Positions 11,524-23,199 of a stretch of 64,000 nt of DNA are shown in pieces. The stretch's first letter is position 1. Every line of letters begins with the position of its first letter. Below the pieces are notes generated by a model. It did not search any database. It worked only from the letters and a program-made list of their open reading frames with translations, and was not told the DNA's origin. Location: positions 9,645,318-9,709,317 of the forward strand of contig NC_058163.1 in assembly GCF_020080835.1 (NCBI RefSeq), in the 5' to 3' direction. This DNA is from Cotesia glomerata. Taxonomy: Eukaryota; Arthropoda; Insecta; Hymenoptera; Braconidae. Both the position numbers and the translations under genes were made by a program.

Positions 11524-11594
11524 TATAAATTAATACAGGAGCTTCATTGAGTATTTTGAAGATTAATTATTGCAGATTTACAATCATTGACTCG
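11524..11594 (+). promoter_or_regulatory. Candidate TATA box and 5'UTR exon of PARP copy C
   Basis: TATAAAT at 11524-11530 is followed by an initiator-like TCATTG at 11544-11549. A strong splice donor CTCG|GTAAGT has its GT at 11595. A matching acceptor TGTTTCAG ends at 12048, 68 bases before the ATG. This predicts a short non-coding first exon and a 454-bp intron that also holds the MITE at 11827-11964. Read from consensus sites only. Confidence 0.4.
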
Positions 11595-11826
11595 GTAAGT
11601 TGCTGCACTTCTCTTATTTTACTTAAATTCTCATAATAATTACATGACTATGCATGATACTGAAATGAGCAGACATCATAGGTACAATTTTTGGAATTTT
11701 TATAACCAGTCAATTATTAAAAAAAAAAAATATTTCAAAAAATTCCTTCATTTAATTTTTAAAAATTTTTTCATGTGAATTTTGTTTTGATAATATTTTT
11801 TATTATAATTTTTTATAAGGAGTAGT

Positions 11827-11964
11827 GTCTATTTATACCTGAAAAAGTCCTGATAAATCGACGCCGCGTGAATTTAAGGACCTTTACATTTACGCAGCGT
11901 GGATTTAAGGCCTTTGCATTCACGCGGCGTGGATTTATCAGAACTTTTTTACGTGTGAATAGAA
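11827..11964. mobile_element. Second copy of the GTCTATT hairpin MITE
   Basis: Relative of 4617-4724 with the same arms (GTCCTGATAAATC and complement). Its centre is expanded by a duplicated GCGTGGATTTA module. It lies in the predicted 5'UTR intron of PARP copy C. Confidence 0.6.
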
Positions 11965-12115
11965 ATGTCCTTTTTTGTATAAATCTAAAAAATTCTTAGA
12001 TGTCTGTAAAATCATTTCAATACTTACTATTTTGCAAAAGTGTTTCAGGATACAAAAAATTCTTTGAAGAACCTTTTGATACTTCATCGGTCTGGTTGAA
12101 AAATCAAAAACAAAG

Positions 12116-13432
12116 ATGGAGGAATGGGAACTGGCATTTTTACCCGACGAAAGAATGCTAAAGTTAATCGACAATTGTGTAGCATTGAAGATGGAACCTG
12201 AGTTGGTGAACAGAGCATTTGTGTACACGACAGAAGAGCGTGAGTACTCCCAGATCTGGACCAAGGAAGATGTCCATGACAACGAGCCTATTTATTACTA
12301 CTACAGAATCCAAATCCTTAAATTGCGCAAGGATTGCCGCGAGGAAGAAAGTAGTTTTTATTTCGTACAGAATTGGGGAGCTTTCGATACCATAAATCAT
12401 CGGAAGCGCTCTGAATCCTTACCACTCAAGCAATGTCAACGAAAATTTATGATACAGTCCGTTGAGCGAAGCAGAAATTATGTTTTTGCTAGAATAAAAG
12501 AAAATAACATAAGCAAAAAACCTCTGCCGGTGTCTACTCAAAACTTGATAATCAACTACATTTTTGAGATAAATTTTTTGAAAAAAATGATAGATGAGTA
12601 CACATTTGATATCAAGAACACAATATCCGAGTTTTTGGAAATTAATCAGAATATTAAAAGCGCACAGAACTCGCTGTCAGGGTATTTAGAAAAATCAAAA
12701 TCCATAGCTGACCTCACTCAAAAACTTGGGATAATTCGTGTTTTGTTGCAGAAACAAATAGCTGTGAACAGCCAGATCTTCTGTCTGATGAATTTCTATT
12801 ACAAGCAATTACACACGACGATTGAGCCGCTTGACAAAAACATCGAGCGTTACAAAACTATAGAGAAGTATTTTTACAATACCCAATCTTCGGTTCATAC
12901 TTTTAAAATCAAGATGGTGGACTTGTTTGTGATAGACAGACCTTGTGACAGTCAAAGATACACTCAAGATTTGGAAAACAAGCAGCTGCTTTGGCACGGA
13001 ACCAGTCCAACCAATGTTCCATATATTTTGTATGAAGGATTTAGAACAACAAAAGCCAATTCCACTGGCATGTTTGGCTCCGGGATTTACTTTGCCAATT
13101 CAGTGACCAAGTCTGTTCTGTATTGCAAAACTCGGATCCATGGCGTTCTTTTGCTCTGTGAAGTCGCGCTGGGTAATACCGAGGTGTTGTATAATTCTAA
13201 AAATTTTAAAAACGACCTGGATCTCTCTCCTGGTAAAAATTCTGTCCACGGAATAGGAATAAACAGACCGAATCCATCGGAAACGGTGATGATCGATGAA
13301 AATGTCTTGGTACCTTTCGGTCAGCTATGTAAAAATCAAGGGTCTACTGCTATATTGCAACACGATGAGTTCATTGTATATAATCCCTCTCAGATTAAAA
13401 TGCGATACCTCGTTACTTTCAGTTTTGTATAG
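12116..13432 (+). CDS. PARP2/3-like ADP-ribosyltransferase, copy C (438 aa)
   Basis: Single-exon coding region, close paralogue of copy A. It has a WGR-like domain at about residues 30-125 (YYYYRIQIL, NWGAF), a regulatory domain at about 135-260 (NFLKKMIDEYTFDIKN) and a catalytic domain at 275-438. The triad is His294 (LLWHGT), Tyr325 (GSGIYF) and Glu418 (HDEFIVY). GKNSVHG replaces the GKHSVKG seen in PARP1. The start ATG follows AAACAAAG, the same context as copy B. It appears functional. Compared with copy A, the regulatory domain is shorter and the region after EVALG differs most, which is the loop near the NAD and acceptor site. Promoter and 5'UTR intron are proposed upstream. Confidence 0.88.
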   Translation: MEEWELAFLPDERMLKLIDNCVALKMEPELVNRAFVYTTEEREYSQIWTKEDVHDNEPIYYYYRIQILKLRKDCREEESSFYFVQNWGAFDTINHRKRSESLPLKQCQRKFMIQSVERSRNYVFARIKENNISKKPLPVSTQNLIINYIFEINFLKKMIDEYTFDIKNTISEFLEINQNIKSAQNSLSGYLEKSKSIADLTQKLGIIRVLLQKQIAVNSQIFCLMNFYYKQLHTTIEPLDKNIERYKTIEKYFYNTQSSVHTFKIKMVDLFVIDRPCDSQRYTQDLENKQLLWHGTSPTNVPYILYEGFRTTKANSTGMFGSGIYFANSVTKSVLYCKTRIHGVLLLCEVALGNTEVLYNSKNFKNDLDLSPGKNSVHGIGINRPNPSETVMIDENVLVPFGQLCKNQGSTAILQHDEFIVYNPSQIKMRYLVTFSFV

Positions 13433-13452
13433 TAGAAATTTTATGCCTAATC

Positions 13453-13776
13453 AGCAAAGGATCTAATACACGATGTGAGCAAGGAGTTTTGTTCCTGTGT
13501 GAAGTCGCCTAGGGCAACATGGAGATTACTTTTAATGCACTACCCAAGTTCGTGGATCTACCAGAAAGCGTCCATTCCGTCTTTGGAAAATGTTTAATGA
13601 GCCAACAAAAAAATATTCAAGAAAATGTCCTGTACAATGTCCAGTTAGCCAATGGGAAGCTGCTTGAGATACCAGGGATTAAACCCCAGTTGATAAATGA
13701 TGAATATGTTGTATATGATCCGAAACAAGTTAAGATGCGGTATTTGGTTTTTATTGATTTTGAGGATAAGAAGTAA
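13453..13776 (+). pseudogene. C-terminal PARP remnant with in-frame stop
   Basis: Starting 20 bases after the copy C stop codon, the frame reads like a PARP catalytic C-terminus: GVLFLCEVA, then TAG at 13510-13512 where relatives have Leu, then a frame running to 13776 that ends INDEYVVYDPKQVKMRYL. The Glu of the triad is kept, while the His and Tyr segments are absent. The middle diverges strongly from copies A and C, so it is an old partial duplicate. An 85-codon ORF after the stop could start at 13519, but it lacks the NAD-binding half and should not be an enzyme. Confidence 0.75.
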
Positions 13777-16334
13777 AAATATGTAGTATTATTGTTGGGA
13801 TTATTTATTGTTTTCATGTACTTCTAGGCTAAGAACAACTGAGAGTCTACTGAGTAGATTACTTGTACTTTGGTAAAAGAATTCAATTGATTCAAGAAAA
13901 AAATCTTGAATCCGAAAGTTTATTTAAAAGAGTTTGATTATTTGAATCAAATAGAAAAATTATTCAAGAAATTTCTATTGATTTAAGTCAATTTCACTTG
14001 ATTCAAAAAATTTTCTGCTTGATTCAATACTGAGAAATTCTTTAAATTAATTTTCTTAATTTGAGATTTTTTTTTCTCTAATCAAGTTAATTTTTCATTA
14101 GTGTATTTTAAGTCATTGCTTTTAAGCTATTAATAAGTTAGCTCTAATTTGTGTTGTAAGTTTTTAAAAATTATTTAATTATTAGTGAAAAAATAAATTT
14201 AAAAATAGTTCATTAATTTAAAAGTTTAATATTATTGCAATATTCAATATTTTTTAACGTATTAAATGAACAATTAGGTTTTTAAATTCGTTTTTATCTT
14301 AATGACAGATTTGTGCGAAAATTGTCAGTAGTTGAAAAAAAAAGATAGATGTACAAAGTTAATTTTTATATTCTTTAATAAAATAAGTTTAAAGGGCAAA
14401 TTATTTTTAAGAAGACATGTATTGGTTAATAGAATAATTTTCGGTGAAAATGTAAAACGTACGTAAACAAAAATAAAGATAATATTTTAAGTGTAACTTT
14501 GTACGAAATAAAAATTAATAACTTATCAAGTAAAGATAAAAATTCAACATTGTAAAAGTATAAAATAATTATAATTTAAAAAGCATTTTTATTATTTTGT
14601 TGAAATATATATTTTTAAGTAAATAAAGATGAATATAATATGTTTAAATTTTTACTTTGTGATTGACAAAAATTAACAATTTTTATAGTAAAAGTTTAAA
14701 AGAAATTATGATACTGAAATTGAGAAACACTTGATACTTAAATTTATACTATTTTTTTGACAAATTTATTTCCTATAACTAGAGAAAAAAAAATACTGCT
14801 GATGTAATGCACCTAGTGCATCCAGCAGGTGACGCTACCTGTTATTAGAGCGCTATCTATTATGAGAGCGCGAATTCAAATGAAATATTCAAATTAATAA
14901 ATATTAAATGATTAAAATTAGTTAAATTTTATATTCGAAGTAAATATTCAAATCATTTATTTAATGCTTTTACTCTTACCAGTTGTAATGAACATCTTTT
15001 AGTTAACTCTGTTTTATTTACAAAAGAAAATAAAATAAAATAAAAAAACATATTTCGGTACAAAAGGACATTGTAACCGAATTCTCAGAACCCATAAAAA
15101 GTATTTGAATAATTCAAGGACTATTTCTCGCCACATGGAACTTAAAACCCTATGAGGAAAAGTCGTAAAAGACACGTGTGAAATTCAATAGACTCTTGTT
15201 CTAAAGTAACAAAAAATAATACAAAACCATATGTAACTAAACAAAAATAAGATTGTTAAATAACATTTACTGTTAAAATATAACTTTATATAATATTGTA
15301 GTTAAGCAAAATTAAGTTAAAATAATTAATAATTATTATCTTGTATTTAATTTATAATTAATAATTATTATTTAATTAATTTACTATTAGTTTATTATTG
15401 AATTATTATTTGATTATTATTTAATTTATAATTAAACGATAATGTCTATTCTTTTATACATGATAATGATTAAATTGACTTATAATTTTATTAGAAATTC
15501 CGATTGTAAAATGATAGAAATAATATTTAATTCAAGTTATTAATTAGTCAAACTCAAACATTAATCCAACATATTATAAATAATATAATATATATATTTT
15601 CATGTTATAGTTTATTATAATTTTATTGTAATTTAATTTCAAGTTAATTATAAGTTAATTTTTATTATAAATAGATTTTAAAAGGGTCTGTTAAATTAAT
15701 AAAAATAGTTAAATAAACATAATGACTGTACTGCTAAAAGTGTATATTAGTGAAGTCTAACTTTCAGGCCAATAGGCTGAAATAAATATATATAGATATA
15801 GAGAAAATACATGTTAGTATATAAGGATCATTTATATGTAGTAGAAAATGTGTGTGCTTATGTATTCCTTAGAGTGGATGTATGTATGGAAGTTATGGTG
15901 GGAGAAGAACGGAGTTTGAAGCTCTTCGGAAAAACTATGTAACGACACTTCTCACCGAGAGCTTAGATTGCTAAGATCACGTCATTGTAAACCTCAATTT
16001 TATATTTTGAAGCTTTTTAATATTTTGTCAACTTGAATAATAAATTGAAACCAACTAAATAATTTTGATCAAAATTAAATAACGTCTAAATAGAATTCTT
16101 TTATTTAAAATGATTCCTTTCCCGCGCTGAAACCGAGTATTTTAATACTCCCGGGCGAAAGAACTACAGTAAGTAAAGTTTTCAATAAATAAAAATAACA
16201 TCCACTAGATGGAAGCATAACACTGGTAAAAATTACTGCGGTAGATATAGCAGAAATAATCTTACCGACTATTTCAATGCTATAATCAAAACACATCAAG
16301 AGCGTGAAAAGCGTGGTCATGTTACATGTGCATA
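13777..16334. other. Gene-free AT-rich stretch
   Basis: Long A/T-dominated DNA without a believable coding region. The minus-strand frame 16105-16320 has no recognisable domain. Nothing else is called. Confidence 0.45.
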
Positions 16335-16412
16335 AGGTAAAAGCCCCAATATATGATCATGTATTATATTGTATCATGTATGATCATGTATTATATATTG
16401 GGGCTTTTACCT
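16335..16412. mobile_element. 78-bp TA-flanked hairpin, AGGTAAAAGCCCC ends
   Basis: AGGTAAAAGCCCC at the left and GGGGCTTTTACCT at the right, with TA on both sides (16333-16334, 16413-16414). The centre repeats TATGATCATG. It shares its termini with the large composite at 17006-22861, so it is a minimal member of the same Tc1/mariner-like family. Confidence 0.65.
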
Positions 16413-16787
16413 TACATAGAAAGTGTTAAGTGTTCAATGTTTTTGTTTACATTTGCACGTGAGTCTGTGAAAAGTTTAATAATTTTCAACAATTATTATT
16501 TATTACACTGATTTTAATTTTGACTTCACCAAAGGATTTTTATACTAAAGAGACCGACGAGAGTTAAAATAATCGATCTCGTTCTAATAAAATAATTTTG
16601 ACGTACGGGTGAACTTGGTAAGGTTAATTTACTTTTTGTTTCTATTTATTGCAATTTTTATTTCCAAGAATTCAATTTTGAATCATTTAAATCTTTTAAA
16701 AAATGAATACTTATCTGTATTAATTTATAACATCGAAATTAACAGACGTCTGAAATTTTTTTTTAATAAACTTAACAAAATTCCATA

Positions 16788-16953
16788 CAGTCGACGCTCT
16801 CTGTATTGGACCTCTCTGTATTTGACCGCTCTCTGTATTTGACCACATTCTTCCTCTGTATTTGACGATTTTACACAGCTCTTATGGACAAGGACGAGTC
16901 AAATACAGAGAATGGTCCTGTACGGGCGAGTCAAATACAAAGAGCGTTGACTG
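16788..16953. mobile_element. 166-bp pogo/Tigger-like MITE, copy 1
   Basis: Starts CAGTCGACGCTCTCTGTATT and ends with the near-inverse AGCGTTGACTG, flanked by TA on both sides. CAG at the tip plus a TA duplication fits pogo/Tigger elements. CTCTGTATTTGAC-type words recur internally. A copy of identical length lies at 63303-63468. Confidence 0.75.
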
Positions 16954-17484
16954 TATGTTAAAATTTCGATGTCCAAATTGAATTTTATAAAAATTTTTCT
17001 TAGTAAGGTAAAAGCCCCAATTATTGACGGGGGTCTAAATATTGACACCCTAAATTATCTTTAAATATATTAAATTAGCTGTAATAAGAATAACGATCAA
17101 ATAAATTTTTATTAAATTCTAATTAATTAAAAAATTGAAAAAAAAATCACTTTTAGTTCAACATATTAAATATTAATTATTAAAAAAAAGGCTGAGGATA
17201 ATCGGACACTAGCGTGTATTTAGCGGGTACTTAGCGTGAGTTATAATCTAAGATAATTTGGAGTAGACATTTAGCGTGAATATAATATTATCTGAACTGT
17301 GAGCTTTTATCTGATGGACTTTAGCGTGAATGGAAGCTTTTATTTGGATTTCAGCTGGAAATTTTCTTTTAATAATCAATATGATTTGTTTTTTACAATT
17401 ATTTGCATAAATTTTACTGAGGACGTAATTGTATATGTAATTGTATATAATAATTATAAAATCCACCGTAACATATATTTTTAA

Positions 17485-17592
17485 CCCTTCGTTGGTCGCG
17501 CTATGAGCGAATCGCCGCCTAACAACTACTCAACCTATAGAGACTCGCTATAGTGCGAGCGAGAAACTAAAAAAAGCGCGACCAACGAAGGG
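17485..17592. mobile_element. 108-bp piggyBac-like MITE with TTAA duplication
   Basis: Ends CCCTTCGTTGGTCGCGC and GCGCGACCAACGAAGGG, perfect inverted copies, flanked by TTAA at 17481-17484 and 17593-17596. CCC tips plus TTAA is the piggyBac hallmark. Non-coding. Confidence 0.8.
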
Positions 17593-17642
17593 TTAATTTT
17601 CACTACAAATAACCTTATAATAACATTGCATGATTTTTTGTT

Positions 17643-17861
17643 ATGTTACACCAGACGAAAAATATACAACGTCGTTTGCTCGGTGTAAATAATGAAGTGA
17701 CACAACAGTATGTCACATCAAGCGATCACTCTCGGACGCAACCGCCATCTTTTTCTTTTACCCGGGAAAATTCAAATTCAAAATTAATATTAAAAGTAAA
17801 GAGGATTGAAATTAAGATAGATCAAATTTTTAAACAATACAGTGGAAAGCTAAATTTTTAA
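17643..17861 (+). CDS. Unrecognised 72-aa open frame inside mobile DNA
   Basis: An open frame with a less A/T-biased N-terminal half (HSRTQPPSFSFTREN). I do not recognise it. It could be a relic exon of an element-encoded protein or chance. It lies just after the piggyBac MITE, within the 17190-22542 element. Confidence 0.15.
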   Translation: MLHQTKNIQRRLLGVNNEVTQQYVTSSDHSRTQPPSFSFTRENSNSKLILKVKRIEIKIDQIFKQYSGKLNF

Positions 17862-18879
17862 TGTGTTATTAATATCAAATGACATTAATTATACCCAAGC
17901 GTAACAAAAAAAATGTTAACTTTCTAATAGATTTTACTCAACAAAAAATTAGAAATAAATAATCCTCAACTTAAATTATCAAAACATGCATAAAAAAAAA
18001 ATTTGTGCCGCTTGGGCATGTGAAAAAAAATCGAAAAAAAAATTTTGAGCAATTAATTATTGAAAACCGGACTTTGAATCTTTTTTTTTTTATCTTAAAA
18101 TAATCTGTGAGAAATGATTTATACAGATGAAAGTTTTTCGTTTCCTTATATTTCGTGTGTTCGATGAGATTATAAAAAATAAATATATTCGGCTAATATT
18201 AACTATTTATTACACGTTGAGAGTCTTATTTTTTAAAAGTAATTTTTCAAAACCTTTGTCAAAAAAAAAATTTTATGATTGTTATTTCATACAGAATTAA
18301 TTTCGATTAATAACACACTAAAAATTCAGCTCGTTGTGTCTAAATTGTTTCTATATTCTATATTTCTTAATGTGAATTCTCCTTATTTTTATTAACAGGA
18401 ATATTTTTATTTGAATTTTTCAGGATAATAAGTTATTATTGGTTTATATTTTCAAGTGTTAAGAAATTTTGTTAAATGGTTTATTTTACGGTAGGTATAT
18501 TTAAAAATTTAGTTTTTAACTTGAAGCAAAGTTAATTAGTAAAAACTAAAAACTATATATGAATCAGAATAAAAGTTGTTTCATATTTTTTGAATGAAAA
18601 ATTAAATATTGGCTCTAAGAACTTTTTCAAGTTATTTATATTCTTTTAGTTTTTATTCTGTTAAATAATGGTCAATGATTTTTTATTTAAACGAATCATA
18701 ATTTTTTTCTGATGACATATTTGACGAACACCTTTAATTTAAATAAAAAATTTTCAATGGTAATGTAGAACGCAATACCATTAGAGCACAAATTAAGTTT
18801 CTAGTAAGAAGTAAATTTTCCATAGTAACTTTTTATTTATTCTGTTATATATGTTTTCTGGTATATGCTTGATATATTC

Positions 18880-19185
18880 CTACATCAAATGTAAAAATTT
18901 TACAACTATTGCAAAAAAAAAAAATACAATTTTATCATTAATTAAATTAATTGATGCCTCAGTCCCTGGATGATTATGTGCAAGATTTAAAGTGCTAATC
19001 CGAAGTACCTGCGCATTCAGAGGTTTATTAATTTGAATAAAAAATGGACAGTTACGCTTGAAAGAGCTAAAAAAACAAACAGTTATTAATTTGGTCTTAT
19101 AAATCATCGTGAAAAACGGATAACTGTTTATAAATATTGATTGAAAAGGATTAAAAATCATAAAATTTGAATTGTTTTCACACAA
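18880..19185 (-). pseudogene. Possible MULE/ZSWIM-like transposase N-terminal fragment
   Basis: The minus-strand frame contains NCPFFIQINKPLNAQVLRIS followed by LNLAHNHPG. This spacing, a Cys then a beta-rich stretch then His-Asn-His, resembles the N-terminal DNA-binding module of MULE-related and ZSWIM-like insect proteins. There is no catalytic domain and the flanks are A/T noise. The call rests on one short motif. Confidence 0.3.
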
Positions 19186-19317
19186 GTGTGTTCAACTCGT
19201 CATAACTATTAAATATTTGTTTTTTAAAAAAATACTCACTCATGGAACTTGCCATTGTTGATAAATGGTATTCAATTTAATTATTTATTCGCTTGCTGCT
19301 GTAAATACTTCATTCAC

Positions 19318-19505
19318 GCTGGAGTTGTGTGGCTCACGCTAGAGCTAAATAGATTCACGCGGTTCACGCCAGAGCCCCGCCGATTCACGCGGCTAACGCT
19401 AGAGCTACGCAGATTCACGCGGCTAACGCTAGAGCCACGCAGATTCACGCGGCTAACGCTAGAACTACGGAGATTTACGCGGTTCACGCCAGAGCCCCGG
19501 ATGTT
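19318..19505. repeat. 30-bp GC-rich minisatellite, about six units
   Basis: Tandem units of about 30 bp built around TTCACGCGGCTAACGCTAGA. Because the unit is a multiple of three, both strands stay open, giving a 10-residue repeat RRFTRLTLEL on the plus strand. The TTCACGC core matches the subterminal repeats of the surrounding element, so the array probably grew from them. Confidence 0.7.
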
Positions 19506-20180
19506 CAACCAGACTTAGATAATAATAATGATGATGATAATAATAATAACAAATAAAATTGTTAAATGAAAATTATATTTATCACTTTGGACGTTAATAA
19601 TTAAGATAAAAATATCATGAATATCCATCAGTCCTACGCGTAGTAGGCAAATCATTAGTTATTATAGTTACTTTGAAGCTAATATCAATGATGCTGAAGT
19701 TAGTTAACAATTTTTGCAATTTTTATAACAAATAAATTACACTAAAAAAATACTTCTAAAAATTTTCACTAATAATTTTTTGTTAATTTTTACATGTGAA
19801 ATTTTTTTATTAAATTTTTTTCATAATAATTTTATTGGTATAAATTTGTTAAAAAATTTCTAATAATTGTTAATTTTAGTTTCATTAATATTAAGATTCG
19901 ATTAATCTACACGTGAATCGCAACTTGAATAAATTTAATTTAATGTTGAATAATATATCGACATTAAATTATCAATTTATCTATTGGTGTAGTGCTACAT
20001 GAGTGAAACTATAAGAATGTTGTCTTTTATATCACTACCATAACATCAGTTATTACTTCCATAACAAATTTTTTCTAAAACAAATTTTTCTCACATAAAT
20101 AGATAACTGTTAAAAATGTATACCACAGTAAAATTTTATCGCGTTAAAAATTTCATAAGGGAGTATAAAAATTATATATC

Positions 20181-20575
20181 CTTATGACACCCGGGAACCA
20201 TAAGGGCATATAATAAAAAAAAATCTGTTTTTTTCTCTAGCTCCAAAAAAAATTTGTTGTTCGGAGAAAATTTTTTTTTTGCAATTCTGCACGTTATATT
20301 CAAAAATATGTTGATTTCTGAAAAAAAAAAATTTTTTTTTATACGCCCTTATGGTTCCCAGGACCCACTTCGGATGCCATAAGGGCGTATGAAAAAATTT
20401 TTTTTTGGTAACCAACGTATTTTTTTATGCAATGTGCAAAAATACAAAAAAAATTTTTTTTCTAAACTAAAAATTTTTTTTGGACTTAAAGAAAAAAACA
20501 GAATTTTTATTATACGCCCATATGGCTTTTCACTGGTACCTTTTGCCGGTATATACCTTTATGGCATCTGAAACG
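20181..20575. repeat. Tandem and inverted CCATAAGGGCGTAT modules
   Basis: CATAAGGGC(A/G)TAT and its complement recur at about 20201, 20343, 20378 and 20515, separated by A/T homopolymer-rich spacers. This looks like overlapping copies of a short TIR element. Open frames here are homopolymer artefacts. Confidence 0.45.
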
Positions 20576-20943
20576 CGTTATATTACTATTATAATATTAT
20601 TATTGAAGTAGTTATTAATGTGACAATGTTTATTTTTAAAAAAAATTTATCAAATTATAAATAACTCATGTTATTGATGATATAGACAATTCAACATTAA
20701 TATAGCTTCATATGTGGTGAATTTTTATTATACACCTTTTAATATCAGCATTTTTATTTTAAATAATTACTAATTATTGTATTTTGTAAGTTTTAGGTCC
20801 TATACAATGCTATAAAAATAATCTGGATATATTTTCACTACATAAATCGATGGTCGAATTATAAATAAAAATTATCACTATATGACTTATGACACCCAAC
20901 ATCAGAGAGCATTTCATATTAAAAAACCTAGCTTACGGAATAC

Positions 20944-21218
20944 GCACAGATAGAAGGATTTGTTTATAGTTAAAAATATTTGTTAATATTTAACAAATCA
21001 TTTATTAGAGACCACTTTTTACTCCTTAACAAATATTTGTTAGTATTTAAAAAGATTTATTAATACTTAATAAATGAATATTATAGATTTATTAAACACA
21101 AAATAATCAGTTTAAATAGTAAGAAATATTTGTTTAATACTAAAAAGTGCTCTATAATAAATGATTTGTTAACTATTAACAAATATTTTTTAATACAAAT
21201 AAATCCTTCTATCAGTGC
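20944..21218. mobile_element. 275-bp hairpin MITE, GCACAGATAGAAGGATTT ends
   Basis: Left GCACAGATAGAAGGATTTG and right AAATCCTTCTATCAGTGC are inverted. AACAAATATTTGTTA-type words fill both arms. Non-coding. Confidence 0.6.
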
Positions 21219-21438
21219 GGGTGGCTAAGAAAATTCATAATAAAAGTAAACAAAAAGTTATTTTACAAAATTTAAGGTATTATTATTATTTTGAGAAAGC
21301 AAAAAAATTATTCCATGTTTTTGCTGATTTCATAATTTTCGTAATTTGAATTTTTACTGTAAAAAAGTGGGCAAACGGGTTCAGTCCTTTACAATTAATA
21401 ACGCATTAAAAATTCAGATTTGAATCTTCAAATCGGCA

Positions 21439-22126
21439 GTAACACAGCTGTCCTCCAGATTACTCAACTCTGTGACATCCTGTACTCCACCAAAATAATT
21501 TAATAACTTAAAAAAAAAAAACTTTACAAACTTCTTTCACTACTCGATACTAACTTTATTCAACGTTAAGTTCACTTAGTATCAAGTGTACTCGATGATA
21601 TCTCGACTCAATAATATATTAGAAGTGATAGCGGGCTTTTAAGAATCTCTATTCAATATTTTTTTAATTAATAATATGTTTATTTTGAACTCAGGTACTT
21701 AAATTAGAAAAAAAACTTTAAATCAATAATTTCATTTTTAAAGAATAAAACTATATTGTTTTACAAACATTATTCGATGTCACTTTACTCAATTAAATAT
21801 AATTTGTAAATAATAAATAATAAATAAAAATTTTTTTTTAATTTATTAAATTATTTTATTGGAGTACAGATGGCACACAGCCGAGAAATTTTAAGTACAG
21901 GTTTTGTTTTTGCCGAATAAAATATTAAATAAAAAAATATTGAATAGAGATTTTTAAAAGCGCACCATCACTTCTAATTAAATATATCATTGAGTCGAGA
22001 TATCATCGAGTACACTTGGTACTGAGTGAACAACGTTGATTAAAGTGATTAAAGTTTTTTTTTAAGTTAAATTATTTTAGTAGAGTACAGGAAGTCGCAG
22101 AGTAATCTGGAGGACAGCTGTGTTAC
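21439..22126. mobile_element. 0.69 kb foldback element
   Basis: The arms begin GTAACACAGCTGTCCTCCAG and end with its inverse. Pairing continues through CTCGATGATATCTCGACTCA for about 250 bp on each side of an A/T spacer. It is nested in the 17-23 kb composite. Confidence 0.65.
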
Positions 22127-23199
22127 TACCTTCAAATCAATTTTATTTATGCTCTAATGTTTGACCCATCTTAATATGAATTCTAATATTTATTAAAATG
22201 AACTTTCTATTTGAATTTTCCCGGATGAAAAAAATGGCGGTACATTCTGGGGGAAAAAGTGATTTGAAATTTAAACACACTATAGGTGGATATTAAATGT
22301 CATGTAGGTCATGCAACAACAATCAACATAACCTAGGATGAATTGACTGTTTCTTTTTTTAATTAAAAAGTTTGATATTTATCTATGGTTAAAGACATAT
22401 TCTATGTTTAAAATAATGTAAAAGCTTCTGTTCACGCTAAAAGCTCAGATAATTTAATACTAACGCTAATCCTTCAGATAATTTATCTCAAGTGCCAGTC
22501 ACGCTAAATTACCGCTGTAGTCACGATAGTGTCCGAATAGCCTTACCGAATAAAAATATAACCAAATGATTCGACGCATGCGCAGTAGGGGCGTCAATAA
22601 TTGGGGTTACGGTACGTCAATATTTAGATCAATCAGTTTTTCAACCCGTCAATAATTGGTGTGTCCAGATTATCTATTTAATTATTTAAAATTAATTAGT
22701 AAATATCACTGATTATCATTTTAAAAAAAGAAATTGATTAGTTAAAACATTACTTAAGACATTACCACAAACAAAATTCAACGATATTTATATTTGATTG
22801 CTTAAAAAAAATCAAATCATAACTTTGTCTCTTATAGCGTCAATAATTGGGGCTTTTACCTTATATACATATATAATCTTCATTTGTTAAATTATATCAA
22901 AAACTTTCAGGTATCAGCCGATAACCGTGTCATCATATTTTACATTTTTACTATATTGCAAATTTAAATTAAATATTAAATTATAATTTTATTACTTTTA
23001 ACGACAAACGATTAAAAATTGAATATTTTAATAAAAATTATTTAACTACTTAAATTTAATTCCAAAAAATAAGACATTTTCTATTGCAGGAAAAGCTCAA
23101 ACCGTCAAGCATTTTTTTACCACCAGCACACTTATTTCACATACTTACTAAGCCTGTTTAGCTCGTCAAGATCAGGAGCCGTTCACTTAATGCTTTTAG

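Larger units (their letters stand above)
17190..22542. mobile_element. Inner 5.35 kb element with long degenerate TIRs (TTTAGCGTGA repeats)
   Basis: The left end reads GGCTGAGGATAATCGGACAC and the right end is the near-inverse, ending GTGTCCGAATAGCC. Inside both ends the motif TTTAGCGTGA/TCACGCTAAA recurs several times over about 150 bp, as expected of subterminal repeats. The only protein-like trace is a possible MULE-type zinc-finger fragment at 18880-19185 on the minus strand. No target duplication is visible. Confidence 0.45.
17006..22861. mobile_element. 5.86 kb TA-flanked nested composite, AGGTAAAAGCCCC ends
   Basis: The ends AGGTAAAAGCCCCAATTATTGAC and its inverted counterpart are flanked by TA (17004-17005, 22862-22863). 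The outer element without the insert would be only about 0.5 kb. Nearly all its length is a second element (17190-22542), which in turn contains the piggyBac MITE, a 30-bp minisatellite, a MITE and a foldback. No intact transposase was found. Confidence 0.55.
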
